Below, piece after piece: positions 44,221-52,953 of a DNA stretch of 64,000 nucleotides (positions are counted from its first letter, which is position 1; every line of letters starts with the position of its first letter). This stretch comes from Variovorax sp. J22P240 (GTDB lineage: Bacteria > Pseudomonadota > Gammaproteobacteria > Burkholderiales > Burkholderiaceae_C). Under the pieces are notes generated by a model. It was given only the letters and a program-made list of their open reading frames with translations, was not told where the DNA came from and did no database searches. The translations under genes and the position numbers were made by a program. The stretch spans positions 1-64,000 of the forward strand of contig NZ_JASZYR010000006.1 in assembly GCF_030316855.1 (NCBI RefSeq), written 5' to 3'.

Positions 44221-45819
44221 CTAGATCACTTTGAAGTGATGCGTGCCGTCTGCAGCGAGCTGAGCGACGAGCCCGAATTCCCAGTCCAGGTAGGCTTGCA
44301 TCGCCTCCGCTGGCGCGTCCGTGCCTTCGTACGGGCGGCGGTAGCGGTCGGTCGCCGGTGTTGCGAGGCGGCGCCATCCGGTTTCCGTCGGCAGGCCGGC
44401 GGCGAACCATGCGGCATTGCCGCCCTCCAGTACGACCACCTCGGCATCGCGGCCGCGTGCAGCGAGCAAGGCGCGCAGATCGGCAGCCGCAAAGCGCGCG
44501 AGCAGACTGCTGCCGCAGGTCAGCACGTAGCGGCGCGCGGCGGGGATCACGTCCAGTGCCTGCCCCAGTTGCGCACGGATCGCGAACCAGGCGCCCGGAA
44601 TGTGACGCTTCGCGTGAGTGGCGCTGGTCGTGACGTCGATCACGGCAATGTCTTCCGACGCGTCCAACGCATGGGCCAGTCTGGCCGGCGTGATCCCGCT
44701 CACCGACGGCGCAGCCGCATGATCGGCCGGCGCCGCACCCAGCGCACTGCGCGCCGTTGCAGGCTGCGCCTCCACGACGTACACCTCCCATCCCATCTGC
44801 GCCAGCCACGACGCCGTCATCGGGGCGCGAACGCCATCGTCATCGGCGAGCACGATGCGTGCGCCGCGCACCGGCACGTGGTGATCGGTTTCCTGCACCA
44901 GCTGGCCACCGGGCGCGCTGGCGAAGCCCGGCAGGTGGCCGGCCTCGTACTCTTCGGGCGTACGGACGTCGAAGCGGTGGACCGTCCGGCCCGCCGCCTC
45001 GAGCGTCGCAAGCGCATCGGGCCCGATCCAGCGCACGCCTGCCCGCCGCGCCACGTCCTGTGCATTCGCCTGCGCGGCGGCGCGATTCGCTTCGCCCGGC
45101 GCAGGCGCACGCCGCGAGGCGCCGTGATCCAGCACCTGCCCGGCCAGCTTCCAGCCGATGGTCCCGTTGCGCAGCGCAGCGACCGGATTGGGAATGCCCG
45201 CATTCACCAGCGACTGCGTACCGATGATGCTGCGCGTGCGGCCGGCGCAATTGACGATGACCCGCGTGGCCGGATCGGGCGCCAGCTCGCGCACACGCAG
45301 CACCAGTTCGGCGCCGGGCACGCTGGTCGCGGTGGGAATGCTCATGGTCTGGAACTCGTCGAAGCGCCTCGCGTCGAGCACCACGACATCGGCACGCGCA
45401 TCGATCAATGCCTTGACCTCCTGCGCCGAGAGCGAAGGCGTGCGGCGCTCATGCTCCACCCACTCGCCGAAAGACTTGCTCGGCACGTTGACGTCGCGGA
45501 ACAATTCGCCCCCGGCATCGCGCCAGCCCTCGAGCCCGCCCTGGAGCAGGTTCACGCGCGTGTAGCCGAGCGCCGCGAGGCGCTCGGCCGCGAGCGGTGC
45601 GAGATCGACATCTTCATGCGAGCCATAGAGCACGATCAACGTGTCGCGGCGCGGAATGCGGCGCCATGCGTCGAGTTCGATCCGCGACAGCGGCAGGTTG
45701 GCAGCCCACAGCGGATGGGCCTGTGCATACGGGTCTTCCTCGCGCACGTCGAGCAAGGCGATCTCGTCACGTGCCACGAGATGCGCACGCACTGAGGTGA
45801 AGGAGATGAGAGCAGTCAT
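44221..45819 (-). CDS. Four-domain rhodanese (tandem sulfurtransferase)
   Basis: 532 residues made of four rhodanese homology domains at about 5-105, 130-230, 265-350 and 375-470. Only domains 2 and 4 keep the catalytic Cys (Cys191 in NCAGRTRS and Cys435 in LTCGSSLL). Domain 1 has Gly66 (LYGSHED) and domain 3 has Asp at 326-328 (LADDDGVRA). Alternating inactive and active modules resemble a duplicated tandem rhodanese. It could transfer sulfane sulfur released by its neighbour. ATG 45819 overlaps the dioxygenase stop by ATGA; no signal peptide is seen. Confidence 0.85.
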   Translation of the reverse strand: MTALISFTSVRAHLVARDEIALLDVREEDPYAQAHPLWAANLPLSRIELDAWRRIPRRDTLIVLYGSHEDVDLAPLAAERLAALGYTRVNLLQGGLEGWRDAGGELFRDVNVPSKSFGEWVEHERRTPSLSAQEVKALIDARADVVVLDARRFDEFQTMSIPTATSVPGAELVLRVRELAPDPATRVIVNCAGRTRSIIGTQSLVNAGIPNPVAALRNGTIGWKLAGQVLDHGASRRAPAPGEANRAAAQANAQDVARRAGVRWIGPDALATLEAAGRTVHRFDVRTPEEYEAGHLPGFASAPGGQLVQETDHHVPVRGARIVLADDDGVRAPMTASWLAQMGWEVYVVEAQPATARSALGAAPADHAAAPSVSGITPARLAHALDASEDIAVIDVTTSATHAKRHIPGAWFAIRAQLGQALDVIPAARRYVLTCGSSLLARFAAADLRALLAARGRDAEVVVLEGGNAAWFAAGLPTETGWRRLATPATDRYRRPYEGTDAPAEAMQAYLDWEFGLVAQLAADGTHHFKVI

Positions 45820-46388
45820 TTCGATGAAGTGGACAAGCTTGGGGGCGATCCCGAGTATCCGGAGATGAAAGGCTTCCGCCCTCCGTCCGGCGGGTAAGTA
45901 TGGCGTCGCACCTTGCCGATGTCGGCGCCATAGACGTGGATGCTGATCGACACACGATCGTCGTAAGCGTTGGTGACGCGATGCACGTCGCCAATGGTCG
46001 GCGACACGGCCTCGACGTCCCCCGGCTCGAGCCGCACCGGCGAACCCTCGGCCATCAGCAGGCGATCGCGCTCGCGGTAGCGCTGGCTCAGCTCGGCGCC
46101 GCGCAGCATGCCGATCAGGCCCCACACCGTGTGGTCATGCACCGGCGTGGCCTGTCCGGGCCCCCAGACAAAGCTCACCACCGAAAAGCGCTCGGCCGCA
46201 TCGAGATGCAGAAGGTATTGCTGATAGCGCTCGGGATGCGGCTTCGCGAAGGCATCAGGCAGCCAGTCGTCGCGCGCGACCAGGCCTCGCAGCAATGCAC
46301 CGCCCTCCTCCACGATGCGCGGCTCACCGGGATGGGTGTCGATCAACCGGCCGAAAGCGATGGCGAAATCGCGCAGTCGCGCACTCAT
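45816..46388 (-). CDS. Cupin thiol dioxygenase, Q-type (3-mercaptopropionate/mercaptosuccinate class)
   Basis: 190-residue cysteine-dioxygenase-family cupin that oxidises a thiol to a sulfinate with Fe(II) and O2. Iron ligands are His84, His86 (PVHDHTVWG) and His136 (GDVHRV); the active-site Tyr153 is in IHVYGAD. At the substrate-carboxylate position where mammalian CDO has Arg60 there is Gln57 (RYQQYLL), and the cross-link Cys is replaced by Gly90. In characterised enzymes this Q-type pattern goes with 3-mercaptopropionate or mercaptosuccinate rather than cysteine. It is coupled by ATGA overlaps on both sides. Confidence 0.85.
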   Translation of the reverse strand: MSARLRDFAIAFGRLIDTHPGEPRIVEEGGALLRGLVARDDWLPDAFAKPHPERYQQYLLHLDAAERFSVVSFVWGPGQATPVHDHTVWGLIGMLRGAELSQRYRERDRLLMAEGSPVRLEPGDVEAVSPTIGDVHRVTNAYDDRVSISIHVYGADIGKVRRHTYPPDGGRKPFISGYSGSPPSLSTSSK

Positions 46389-47584
46389 CGGGACAGCGCG
46401 GCCTTGCCGGCCGTCACCAGGATCGCGTCGTTCTGCGGCGTGTGGATGCGGCTGCAGAGCACATCGCGGTAGTGGCGCTCCAGCGGGTTCTGCCGCGTGA
46501 GGCCGTGGTTGCCGCTGAGTTGCAGCGCCAGCTCGACCGCGCGGATCGCATGCGTCGTGACGGTGTACTTCAGCAAGCCGCTCTCCGTGGCGGAGGGCGC
46601 GCGGCCCGCATCGACTTCGGCGCTCGCACGGTCCAGCAACACGCGGCTGGCGTTCAGCAAGGCCTCGATCTCGCCGACGGTCTCCTGCACGCGCGGCAGG
46701 CTGGCCAGCGGCGCGCCGAGCCCGCTCGGGGCCCGCCCGTTGAGAAAGCCGACGAGCCAGTCGCGCCCCGCACGCGCCACGGCGTCGTAGAGCGTGCCCA
46801 GCAGCACCACCATCCAGGCCTGCTGCATGGCGTGGGCGTCGATGTCGGTCTGGCTGCCCGCATCGGGTGCCCATTCGGCCGGCGCGCGCAAATCGACCGC
46901 ATGGTCGAGCGGGATCGCGACGTCCTCGAAGATCACCTCATGGCTGCCCGAGGCGCGAAGTCCCAGGTGATCCCAACTCGCGACGACGCGAACGCCGGGC
47001 GCATCGCGCGGCACCAGGAAGACGCCGACGCGCGGCGACTCCTCGTCCGTGCGGCCCCAGACCGACAGCCAGCGCAGGCCCTCGATGCCGGTGGTGTACA
47101 GCTTGTGGCCGCCGAGCTTCCACTGATCGCCCTCGATGCGTGCAGTCGTGGCGGGCAGGCCGCCCCGCGCCGGCGAGCCCAGCGCCGGTTCCACGCGCAA
47201 TGCGTTGACCAATGCCCCGTCGCGCACGGCATCTCGCAGCACGCGTTCGCGCAGATGCGGCGGCCAACGACTGTCGGTACGCCCGATCGCGAGGTGCTGC
47301 AGCCAGGTCATCGTGAGGATCAGCGCGGTCGCGGGCTCGCCGTAAGCGACCGCCGCCAGCACGCGGCGCGCGGTTTCAAGCGAGGCGCCACCGCCGCCAT
47401 GCACTTTGGGCGCAACCAGGCTGACGAACCCGTTGGCATGCAGCGCGGCGAAGTTCTCGCGCGGGAAGGCGCCACTGCGATCGTGGTCGGCCGCGGTCTC
47501 GGCAAAGAGGGAGGACAACTGCGCGAGGAGCGCGTCGTCCGATTCGGGTGCGGCCGGCGGGCGACGCAGGGCTTGTGAACTCAT
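46385..47584 (-). CDS. Acyl-CoA-dehydrogenase-fold flavin monooxygenase (SfnB/DszC-like)
   Basis: 399 residues with acyl-CoA dehydrogenase domain order (N-terminal helices, middle beta domain at about 130-230, C-terminal helices). It lacks the usual acyl-CoA signatures and catalytic Glu: the C-terminus reads NPLERHYRDVLCSRIHTPQNDAI, as in the DszC/SfnB group of reduced-flavin monooxygenases acting on sulfur compounds. Its position beside a thiol dioxygenase and an SsuD-like enzyme supports a desulfurisation role. ATG 47584 (MSSQALRRPP) gives normal length. It is first of the three-gene minus-strand operon. Confidence 0.8.
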   Translation of the reverse strand: MSSQALRRPPAAPESDDALLAQLSSLFAETAADHDRSGAFPRENFAALHANGFVSLVAPKVHGGGGASLETARRVLAAVAYGEPATALILTMTWLQHLAIGRTDSRWPPHLRERVLRDAVRDGALVNALRVEPALGSPARGGLPATTARIEGDQWKLGGHKLYTTGIEGLRWLSVWGRTDEESPRVGVFLVPRDAPGVRVVASWDHLGLRASGSHEVIFEDVAIPLDHAVDLRAPAEWAPDAGSQTDIDAHAMQQAWMVVLLGTLYDAVARAGRDWLVGFLNGRAPSGLGAPLASLPRVQETVGEIEALLNASRVLLDRASAEVDAGRAPSATESGLLKYTVTTHAIRAVELALQLSGNHGLTRQNPLERHYRDVLCSRIHTPQNDAILVTAGKAALSR

Positions 47585-47615
47585 GGGCCCGGACCTTAAC
47601 CCCCACCGCGCGCGC

Positions 47616-47653
47616 GGAAAACGACGGAAGCCGCATATCCAAACTCGTTTTCC
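47616..47653. promoter_or_regulatory. Inverted repeat in the divergent sulfur-locus promoter region
   Basis: GGAAAACG and CGTTTTCC are perfect reverse complements with a 22-base spacer, centred about 50 bases from the minus-strand operon start and 91 bases from the plus-strand monooxygenase start. It is the only strong dyad in the 141-base gap. It may bind the CysB/Cbl-type regulator encoded at 54038; this is inference from position. Confidence 0.4.
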
Positions 47654-47725
47654 TGCGTTCGCTTTCGAAGACGCGCGCCTTACGGTCACGCCTTTCCTCT
47701 AGACGAACGGAAGGCACGAGCAGCC

Positions 47726-48829
47726 ATGAGCGACATCGAATTCATCGGAATGATCCAGGCCCAGAAGGTTTCGGAAATCCATCCCGCGCGCGGCCCCGCG
47801 ATCGACCGCGACTACGTGCGCGCCTTCGCGCAGGCCCACGAGCAGGCCGGCTTCGACCGGGTGCTGGTGCCGCACCACTCCACCAGCCCCGATGCCACAC
47901 TGACCGTGGCCTACGCCGCATCCGTCACCGAGCGCATCCATTTCATGCTGGCGCACCGGCCCGGCTTCGTCGCGCCGACGCTTGCCGCGCGACAGTTCGC
48001 CTCGCTCGACCAGTTCAGCGGCGGCCGACTCGGCGTGCACTACATCTCCGGTGGCTCGGATGACGAGCAGAAGCGCGACGGGGACTGGCTCGACCACGAC
48101 CAGCGCTATGCCCGCACCGACGAATACCTCGACGTGCTGCGCCAGGTGTGGACCAGCGACAGGCCCTTCGACCATGAAGGTGCGCACTACCGCTTCAAGG
48201 ATGCCTTCTCGGAGGTGAAGCCGGCACAGTCGCTCAACGGCAAGCCGCACGTGCCGGTGTACTTCGGCGGCGCTTCGGAGGCCGCGATTCCGGTCGCCGG
48301 GAAGCATGCGGACGTGTATGCGCTATGGGGCGAATCGCTCGACCAGGCGCGCGAACTGACCGGCCGCGTGCGGTCGGAGGCGGCTAAGCACGGGCGCAGC
48401 GTGCGCTTCTCGGTGTCGTTCCGCCCGATCCTGGCGGAGACCGAGGAGAAGGCCTGGGAGCGCGCCGACAGCATCCTCGCGGAGACACGCCGCCTTCGCG
48501 TCGTGCAGGGCTTCGGACGCGGCGGCCCGCAGCAGAGCGAAGGCGCCAGGCGGCTGCTCGCCGCGGCCGAAAAGGGCACGCGACTCGACAAGCGCCTGTG
48601 GACGGCGGTTGCGCAGGAGATCGGCGGCCGCTCGAACAGCACTGCGCTGGTCGGCACGCCCGAGCAGGTGGCCGACGCCCTGCTCGACTACTACGAGCTG
48701 GGTGTGACCACCTTCCTCATCCGCGGCTTCGACCCGCTCGAGGACGCCATCGACTACGGGCGCGAACTGATTCCGCGCACGCGCGAGCTGGTGGCGCAGC
48801 GCCTGGCTGCGCAACGCAAGGCCGCCTGA
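47726..48829 (+). CDS. FMNH2-dependent luciferase-family monooxygenase (SsuD-like)
   Basis: 367 residues, bacterial luciferase-like TIM barrel close to alkanesulfonate monooxygenase. It has HYISGGSDDEQKRDGDWLDHDQRY with the SsuD-type G-G-x-x-x-E and L-D-H-D-x-R-Y patterns, FGGASEAAIPVAGKHADVYALWGE, and a C-terminal VTTFLIRGFDPLEDAIDYGRELIP. It would cleave a C-S bond of an organosulfonate, releasing sulfite. A dedicated flavin reductase (ssuE) is not in the window. First gene of an operon with an ABC transporter. Confidence 0.88.
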   Translation: MSDIEFIGMIQAQKVSEIHPARGPAIDRDYVRAFAQAHEQAGFDRVLVPHHSTSPDATLTVAYAASVTERIHFMLAHRPGFVAPTLAARQFASLDQFSGGRLGVHYISGGSDDEQKRDGDWLDHDQRYARTDEYLDVLRQVWTSDRPFDHEGAHYRFKDAFSEVKPAQSLNGKPHVPVYFGGASEAAIPVAGKHADVYALWGESLDQARELTGRVRSEAAKHGRSVRFSVSFRPILAETEEKAWERADSILAETRRLRVVQGFGRGGPQQSEGARRLLAAAEKGTRLDKRLWTAVAQEIGGRSNSTALVGTPEQVADALLDYYELGVTTFLIRGFDPLEDAIDYGRELIPRTRELVAQRLAAQRKAA

Positions 48830-48859
48830 CCGCAACCCCGCTGCGAGCTTCTCCCCACC

Positions 48860-49864
48860 ATGAACAACAAATCCCTTTCGCGCCGCGGCGTGCTGCGCGC
48901 CGGCGGCGCCGCCGCGGCCGTCATTGCATCCAGCGGCCTGATCGCCACGCGCGCCTGGTCGCAGCAGCGCAAGCTGAACTTCGCGTGGAATGCATCGGCC
49001 TTCTGCCTTTCGCCCGTGGTGGTCGCGCAGGAGCGCGGCATCTTCGAGAAGAACGGACTGCAGGTCGAACTCATCAACTACACGGGCTCGACCGACCAGT
49101 TGCTCGAATCGCTGGCCACGGCCAAGGCCGATGCGGCGGTAGGCATGATCCACCGCTGGCTCAAGCCGCTCGAATCGGGCTTCGACGTGAAGATCGTCGG
49201 CAGCTCGCACGGGGGCTGCGTTCGGCTCGTGGGCGTCAAGGAGGCTGGCGTCACCGACCTGCAGAAGCTCAAGGGCAAGACGATCGGCGTGTCGGACATC
49301 GCGAGCCCCGGCAAGAACTTCTTCTCGATCCTGCTCAAGAAGAACGGCATCGATGCCGACAAGGACGTGACCTGGCGCCAGTACCCCGCCGACCTGCTCG
49401 ACATCGCGGTCAACAAGGGCGAGATCCAGGCGATCGCGGATGGCGACCCGACGCTCTACCTGATCGAGAAGCGCAACAAGGGCCGCTACCTGGAGCTGGC
49501 ATCGAACCTCTCCGGCGAATACAAGGACAAGGTCTGCTGCATCGTCGGCGCGCGCGGCGAGCTGGTGCGCAAGGAACGGCCGGTAGTGGCGGCGCTGGTG
49601 CGCTCCATCGTGCAAGCCTCGGACTTCGTGGCGGAGAACCCGAACGAATCGGCCAGGCTCTTCGCGAAGTATTCGCCGAAGGTGCCGGTCGAGGACCTGC
49701 AGGCGCTGCTGGGCACGCTGACCCACGCGCACCACCCGGTCGGCAAGAACCTGCGCGACGAGGTGGAGTTCTATGCGCGCGACTTCCGATCGGTCGGCGT
49801 GCTGAAGCAGAGCACCGATCCGGCGCGGCTCGCGAACCACGTGTCGGTGGACGTGCTGGCATGA
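48860..49864 (+). CDS. ABC transporter substrate-binding protein, sulfonate/NMT1 type (TAT signal)
   Basis: 334 residues. A twin-arginine signal (SRRGVLRAGGAAAAVIASSG) and then an NMT1/SsuA-like periplasmic domain: LNFAWNASAFCLSPVVVAQERGIFEKNGLQVELI, a DQLLESLATAKADAAVG pocket strand, and KLKGKTIGVSDIASPGKNF. It binds a sulfonate-like or related small ligand for import. It starts 30 bases after the monooxygenase gene. The stop overlaps the permease start by ATGA. Confidence 0.88.
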   Translation: MNNKSLSRRGVLRAGGAAAAVIASSGLIATRAWSQQRKLNFAWNASAFCLSPVVVAQERGIFEKNGLQVELINYTGSTDQLLESLATAKADAAVGMIHRWLKPLESGFDVKIVGSSHGGCVRLVGVKEAGVTDLQKLKGKTIGVSDIASPGKNFFSILLKKNGIDADKDVTWRQYPADLLDIAVNKGEIQAIADGDPTLYLIEKRNKGRYLELASNLSGEYKDKVCCIVGARGELVRKERPVVAALVRSIVQASDFVAENPNESARLFAKYSPKVPVEDLQALLGTLTHAHHPVGKNLRDEVEFYARDFRSVGVLKQSTDPARLANHVSVDVLA

Positions 49865-50934
49865 CGACGGCCGAGAACATCCTGGGCGCGGCGCGGCCTC
49901 ATGCCGCGCCGCGCGTGCACGCCCGACGCGACGCGCCGGCCATCGCCACGCCCGCCGTGCTGCGCGAGCCTGCGGTCGCCGGCGTCTGGCGCACGGGCAT
50001 CGTCGCGGCGACGGCATGGCTCGCGCTCGGCGCGCTGACCCTCTCCTGGCCGAACCGCGAGGTCGGCTTCAGCGACTGGAACTTCACGCAGGAGTTCGGT
50101 GCCGGCGCGATCGCCGTCGCGGCGCTGCTGCTGGTGGTCGCGTTGCTCGGCGCCCGCGCAGGCCGCATCGGCCGCAAGTTGCGACCTGCCGGCCATTGGC
50201 TCATCGCCGCGCCGCTGCTCCTCGCGCTGTGGGAAGTGCTGACCGCGAAGCTCGGCGTGCTGCCACCGCCCTTCTTCGCGCCGCCACAAAGCCTGCTCGA
50301 CGTCGCCTACGAGGACTGGAGCCGGCTCGGCCTCTCGACCGCGCATTCGCTGCGGCTGCTCGCGCATGGCTTCGTGCTCGGCGCGCTGGTGGGGTTTGCG
50401 ACCGGGGTGTGGATCGGCTGGTCGCGCATCGCGGGCTACTGGGTGCATCCGCTGTTGCGCTTCCTCGGGCCAGTGCCGGCCTCGGCGTTGCTGCCGCTGG
50501 CCTTCTTCTTCGCGCCGTCGAGCTACGCGGCGGCCGTGTTCCTGGTCGGGCTCGCGACTTTCTTTCCCGTCGCGGTGCTGAGCTGGTCGGGCGTGGCCTC
50601 CGTCAACAAGAACTACTACGACGTGGCGCGCACGCTGGGTGCGCCCGAGTGGTTCCTGGTGCTGCGCGTCGCCATACCAGCCGCGCTGCCGCAGGTCTTC
50701 GTCGGTCTGTTCATGGGCCTCGGCGCATCGTTCTCGGTGCTGGTCACCGCCGAGATGATGGGCGTGAAGGCCGGCCTCGGCTGGTACCTGCAATGGGCGC
50801 AAGGCTGGGCGGCCTACGCCAACATGTACGCGGCGCTGCTGGTGATGGCGGTGCTGTGCTCGGGGCTGATCACGCTGCTCTTCGCAGTGCGCGACCGTGC
50901 GCTGTCGTGGCAGAAGGGGACCGTCAAATGGTAG
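49861..50934 (+). CDS. ABC transporter permease, SsuC-like
   Basis: 357 residues, longer than the usual 260 of SsuC because of an N-terminal extension with two extra hydrophobic segments (about 45-65 and 75-97). The standard permease core follows with about six TM helices. The ATPase-contact EAA loop reads RTLGAPEWFLVLRVAIPAALP. It forms the membrane channel with the ATPase encoded next. The start at ATG 49861 overlaps the receptor stop; the end overlaps the ATPase start by 7 bases. Confidence 0.9.
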   Translation: MTTAENILGAARPHAAPRVHARRDAPAIATPAVLREPAVAGVWRTGIVAATAWLALGALTLSWPNREVGFSDWNFTQEFGAGAIAVAALLLVVALLGARAGRIGRKLRPAGHWLIAAPLLLALWEVLTAKLGVLPPPFFAPPQSLLDVAYEDWSRLGLSTAHSLRLLAHGFVLGALVGFATGVWIGWSRIAGYWVHPLLRFLGPVPASALLPLAFFFAPSSYAAAVFLVGLATFFPVAVLSWSGVASVNKNYYDVARTLGAPEWFLVLRVAIPAALPQVFVGLFMGLGASFSVLVTAEMMGVKAGLGWYLQWAQGWAAYANMYAALLVMAVLCSGLITLLFAVRDRALSWQKGTVKW

Positions 50935-51737
50935 ACGCCGCAGTCACCACGACGAACCGCGCACCCGCGCCGACCGCCCACGCCGGCGCGCACATCGACA
51001 TCGGCGACGTCAGTCACTGGTTCAAGCTGCCGACCGGCGTGCTGCAGGTGCTCGATGGCATCGACCTGGAGGTGCGGCCCGGCGAGTTCGTCGCGCTGCT
51101 GGGGCCCAGCGGCTGCGGCAAGTCGACCTTGCTGAGGCTCGTCGCGGGGCTCGAACCCGCTACCGCCGGCACCATCACGCAGGACGGCGAGCCCATCACG
51201 CGGCCGGATCCGTCGCGCATCGTCGTGTTCCAGGACCCGACGCTCTACCCGTGGCGCAGCGTCTGGGACAACGTCGCGCTGGGCTTGCAGGCACGCGGGC
51301 TGCTCAAGACGCAGCGCTCGCGCGTCGACGATGCGCTCAATCTGGTAGGGCTCAGCGAGTTCGCCAAGAGCTTTCCCCATCAGTTGTCGGGCGGCATGGC
51401 GCAGCGCGTCGCGCTCGCCCGCGCGCTGGTCAATGACCCGCGCCTGCTGGTGCTCGACGAACCGCTGGGCAAGCTCGATTCGCTCACGCGCATCGCGATG
51501 CAGAGCGAGCTGGTGAGCCTGTGGCAGCGCGCCGGCTTCTCGGCGCTGCTGGTGACGCATGACGTCGAAGAGGCGCTCTTCCTCGCCAACCGCGTGATCG
51601 TGTTGAGCGACCGGCCCGCGCGCATTTCCGCGGAACTCGTGGTCGATCTGCCCTATCCACGGCATCGGGGTCACCCCAGGTTGGCCGAGCTTCGACATGA
51701 AGCGCTTCGCCATCTCGGCCTGGACGCGACGTGGTGA
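50928..51737 (+). CDS. ABC transporter ATPase, SsuB-like
   Basis: 269-residue nucleotide-binding subunit. Walker A is GPSGCGKST (59-67), the Q-loop is VVFQDPTLYPWRSVWDNVALG, the signature is LSGGMAQRVALARAL, Walker B is RLLVLDEPLGKLD, and the switch His is in LLVTHDVEEA. It powers import through the adjacent permease. Homology is to nitrate/sulfonate/taurine importers (SsuB/TauB). Confidence 0.94.
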   Translation: MVDAAVTTTNRAPAPTAHAGAHIDIGDVSHWFKLPTGVLQVLDGIDLEVRPGEFVALLGPSGCGKSTLLRLVAGLEPATAGTITQDGEPITRPDPSRIVVFQDPTLYPWRSVWDNVALGLQARGLLKTQRSRVDDALNLVGLSEFAKSFPHQLSGGMAQRVALARALVNDPRLLVLDEPLGKLDSLTRIAMQSELVSLWQRAGFSALLVTHDVEEALFLANRVIVLSDRPARISAELVVDLPYPRHRGHPRLAELRHEALRHLGLDATW

Positions 51738-51756
51738 CGGTTGCTTGCCCTGAGGC

Positions 51757-52917
51757 ATGAGCGCGCTGGCGGATGCCGAATGGCTGAATCCATTGATCGG
51801 GCTGCTGCAGGGCGTGCAACTGAGCTTGCTGCGCCTGCTGGCGTGGCTGGGGCTGGTCGGCTCAAGTCATGGGCAACCCGCGTGGCCGTGGGCGCTCCGG
51901 CTGTCGGGCGAGAACCTGCTGATCGATCTCGGGCAGGCGCGGCGCTTGGCGTTGACGCTCGTGGTGCTGGCGCTCGTCGCGCTCCTGCTTCTGGCCGCGC
52001 TGGCGTGGCGTCGGCGTCGATGGCTCCTGCTCGCAACGGTGCCATTGCTGCTGGTTCTCGCGCCATGGCCACAACCTGAGATAGTGCTCGTGCCTGCGTA
52101 TCCCACGAGCTTTCATCGCTCGCCCACTGGCTTCAGCGCCGCATCCATCGCGCAGGGCCACGCGCTCTATGCGAAGCATTGCGTTGGATGCCACGGCGTC
52201 GATGGCCGAGGACAGGGTCCGCTGGCCGCGTCGCAGCCGGTGTGGCCTCCGAACCTTGCCGGGCCCTTGCTGTGGCGGCGCGCCGATGGCGATCTGCTGT
52301 GGCGCATGCTCCACGGCACGAAGGACCGGCATGGGACATCGACCATGCCGGCCTTCGATCGACTTGCAGACAGCGAGGCATGGGCGCTGATCGACTTCAC
52401 GAAAGCCCAGAGTGCCGGGCAGAGCCTGCGCGCGACCGGCGTCTGGAGCCAGCCCATCGGCCTGCCCGACGTCGTCGTCCGTTGCGAAGGCCGTGAACCG
52501 CGTCCACTCTCGGCTTGGCGTGGACAGCGCCTGCGCATCGTTGCCGCGGGTTCAGCGACCGCCCCGCTCGAAGACCCGCGCATGGTCACCATGCAACTTC
52601 AAGCCTCTGCGGTCGCGGCACTGCCGCGCGTGGCGGGCTGCGTGATTGATTCACCCGCGGCGTGGGAGGCGTTCGCATTGATCGCCGGCACCGACCGACT
52701 GGCCGGCACGCAACTGCTGGCGGACCGCGATGGCTGGCTGCGCGCGCGCAGTGCGCCGGGCGCCGCCGGCTGGTCGGAAGACGACCTGCTGTGCCGCACC
52801 GCCACCGGGCCCGGCAGCACGCAGGACGACCCGGCGCCCGCCGACGGCCTGAGTGCGCTGATCGCTCGCATGGATGCCGAGCCCGTGCGTTTCCTCAAGG
52901 GCGGCTTCGTCCACTGA
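51757..52917 (+). CDS. Membrane cytochrome c with an unassigned C-terminal domain
   Basis: 386 residues. Two hydrophobic segments (about 64-84 and 89-103) precede a class I cytochrome c domain with haem motif CVGCH (142-146) and likely axial Met197 (TSTMPAF). The remaining 180 residues form a predicted alpha/beta domain with a weak thioredoxin-like pattern (LSAWRGQRLRIVAAGSA and a later AGTQLLADRDGWLRARSAPG) but without a CxxC. I do not recognise it. A haem protein inside a sulfonate-type ABC operon is unusual; it starts 19 bases after the ATPase gene. Confidence 0.78.
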   Translation: MSALADAEWLNPLIGLLQGVQLSLLRLLAWLGLVGSSHGQPAWPWALRLSGENLLIDLGQARRLALTLVVLALVALLLLAALAWRRRRWLLLATVPLLLVLAPWPQPEIVLVPAYPTSFHRSPTGFSAASIAQGHALYAKHCVGCHGVDGRGQGPLAASQPVWPPNLAGPLLWRRADGDLLWRMLHGTKDRHGTSTMPAFDRLADSEAWALIDFTKAQSAGQSLRATGVWSQPIGLPDVVVRCEGREPRPLSAWRGQRLRIVAAGSATAPLEDPRMVTMQLQASAVAALPRVAGCVIDSPAAWEAFALIAGTDRLAGTQLLADRDGWLRARSAPGAAGWSEDDLLCRTATGPGSTQDDPAPADGLSALIARMDAEPVRFLKGGFVH

Positions 52918-52953
52918 CCTCTTCCGCACTTCCATCTTTCAAGGAGTCCTTTC

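Noticed and set aside
46385..47584. Ordinary acyl-CoA dehydrogenase
   Set aside because: The acyl-CoA dehydrogenase signatures and catalytic Glu are absent, and the C-terminal region follows the flavin-monooxygenase pattern of the fold.
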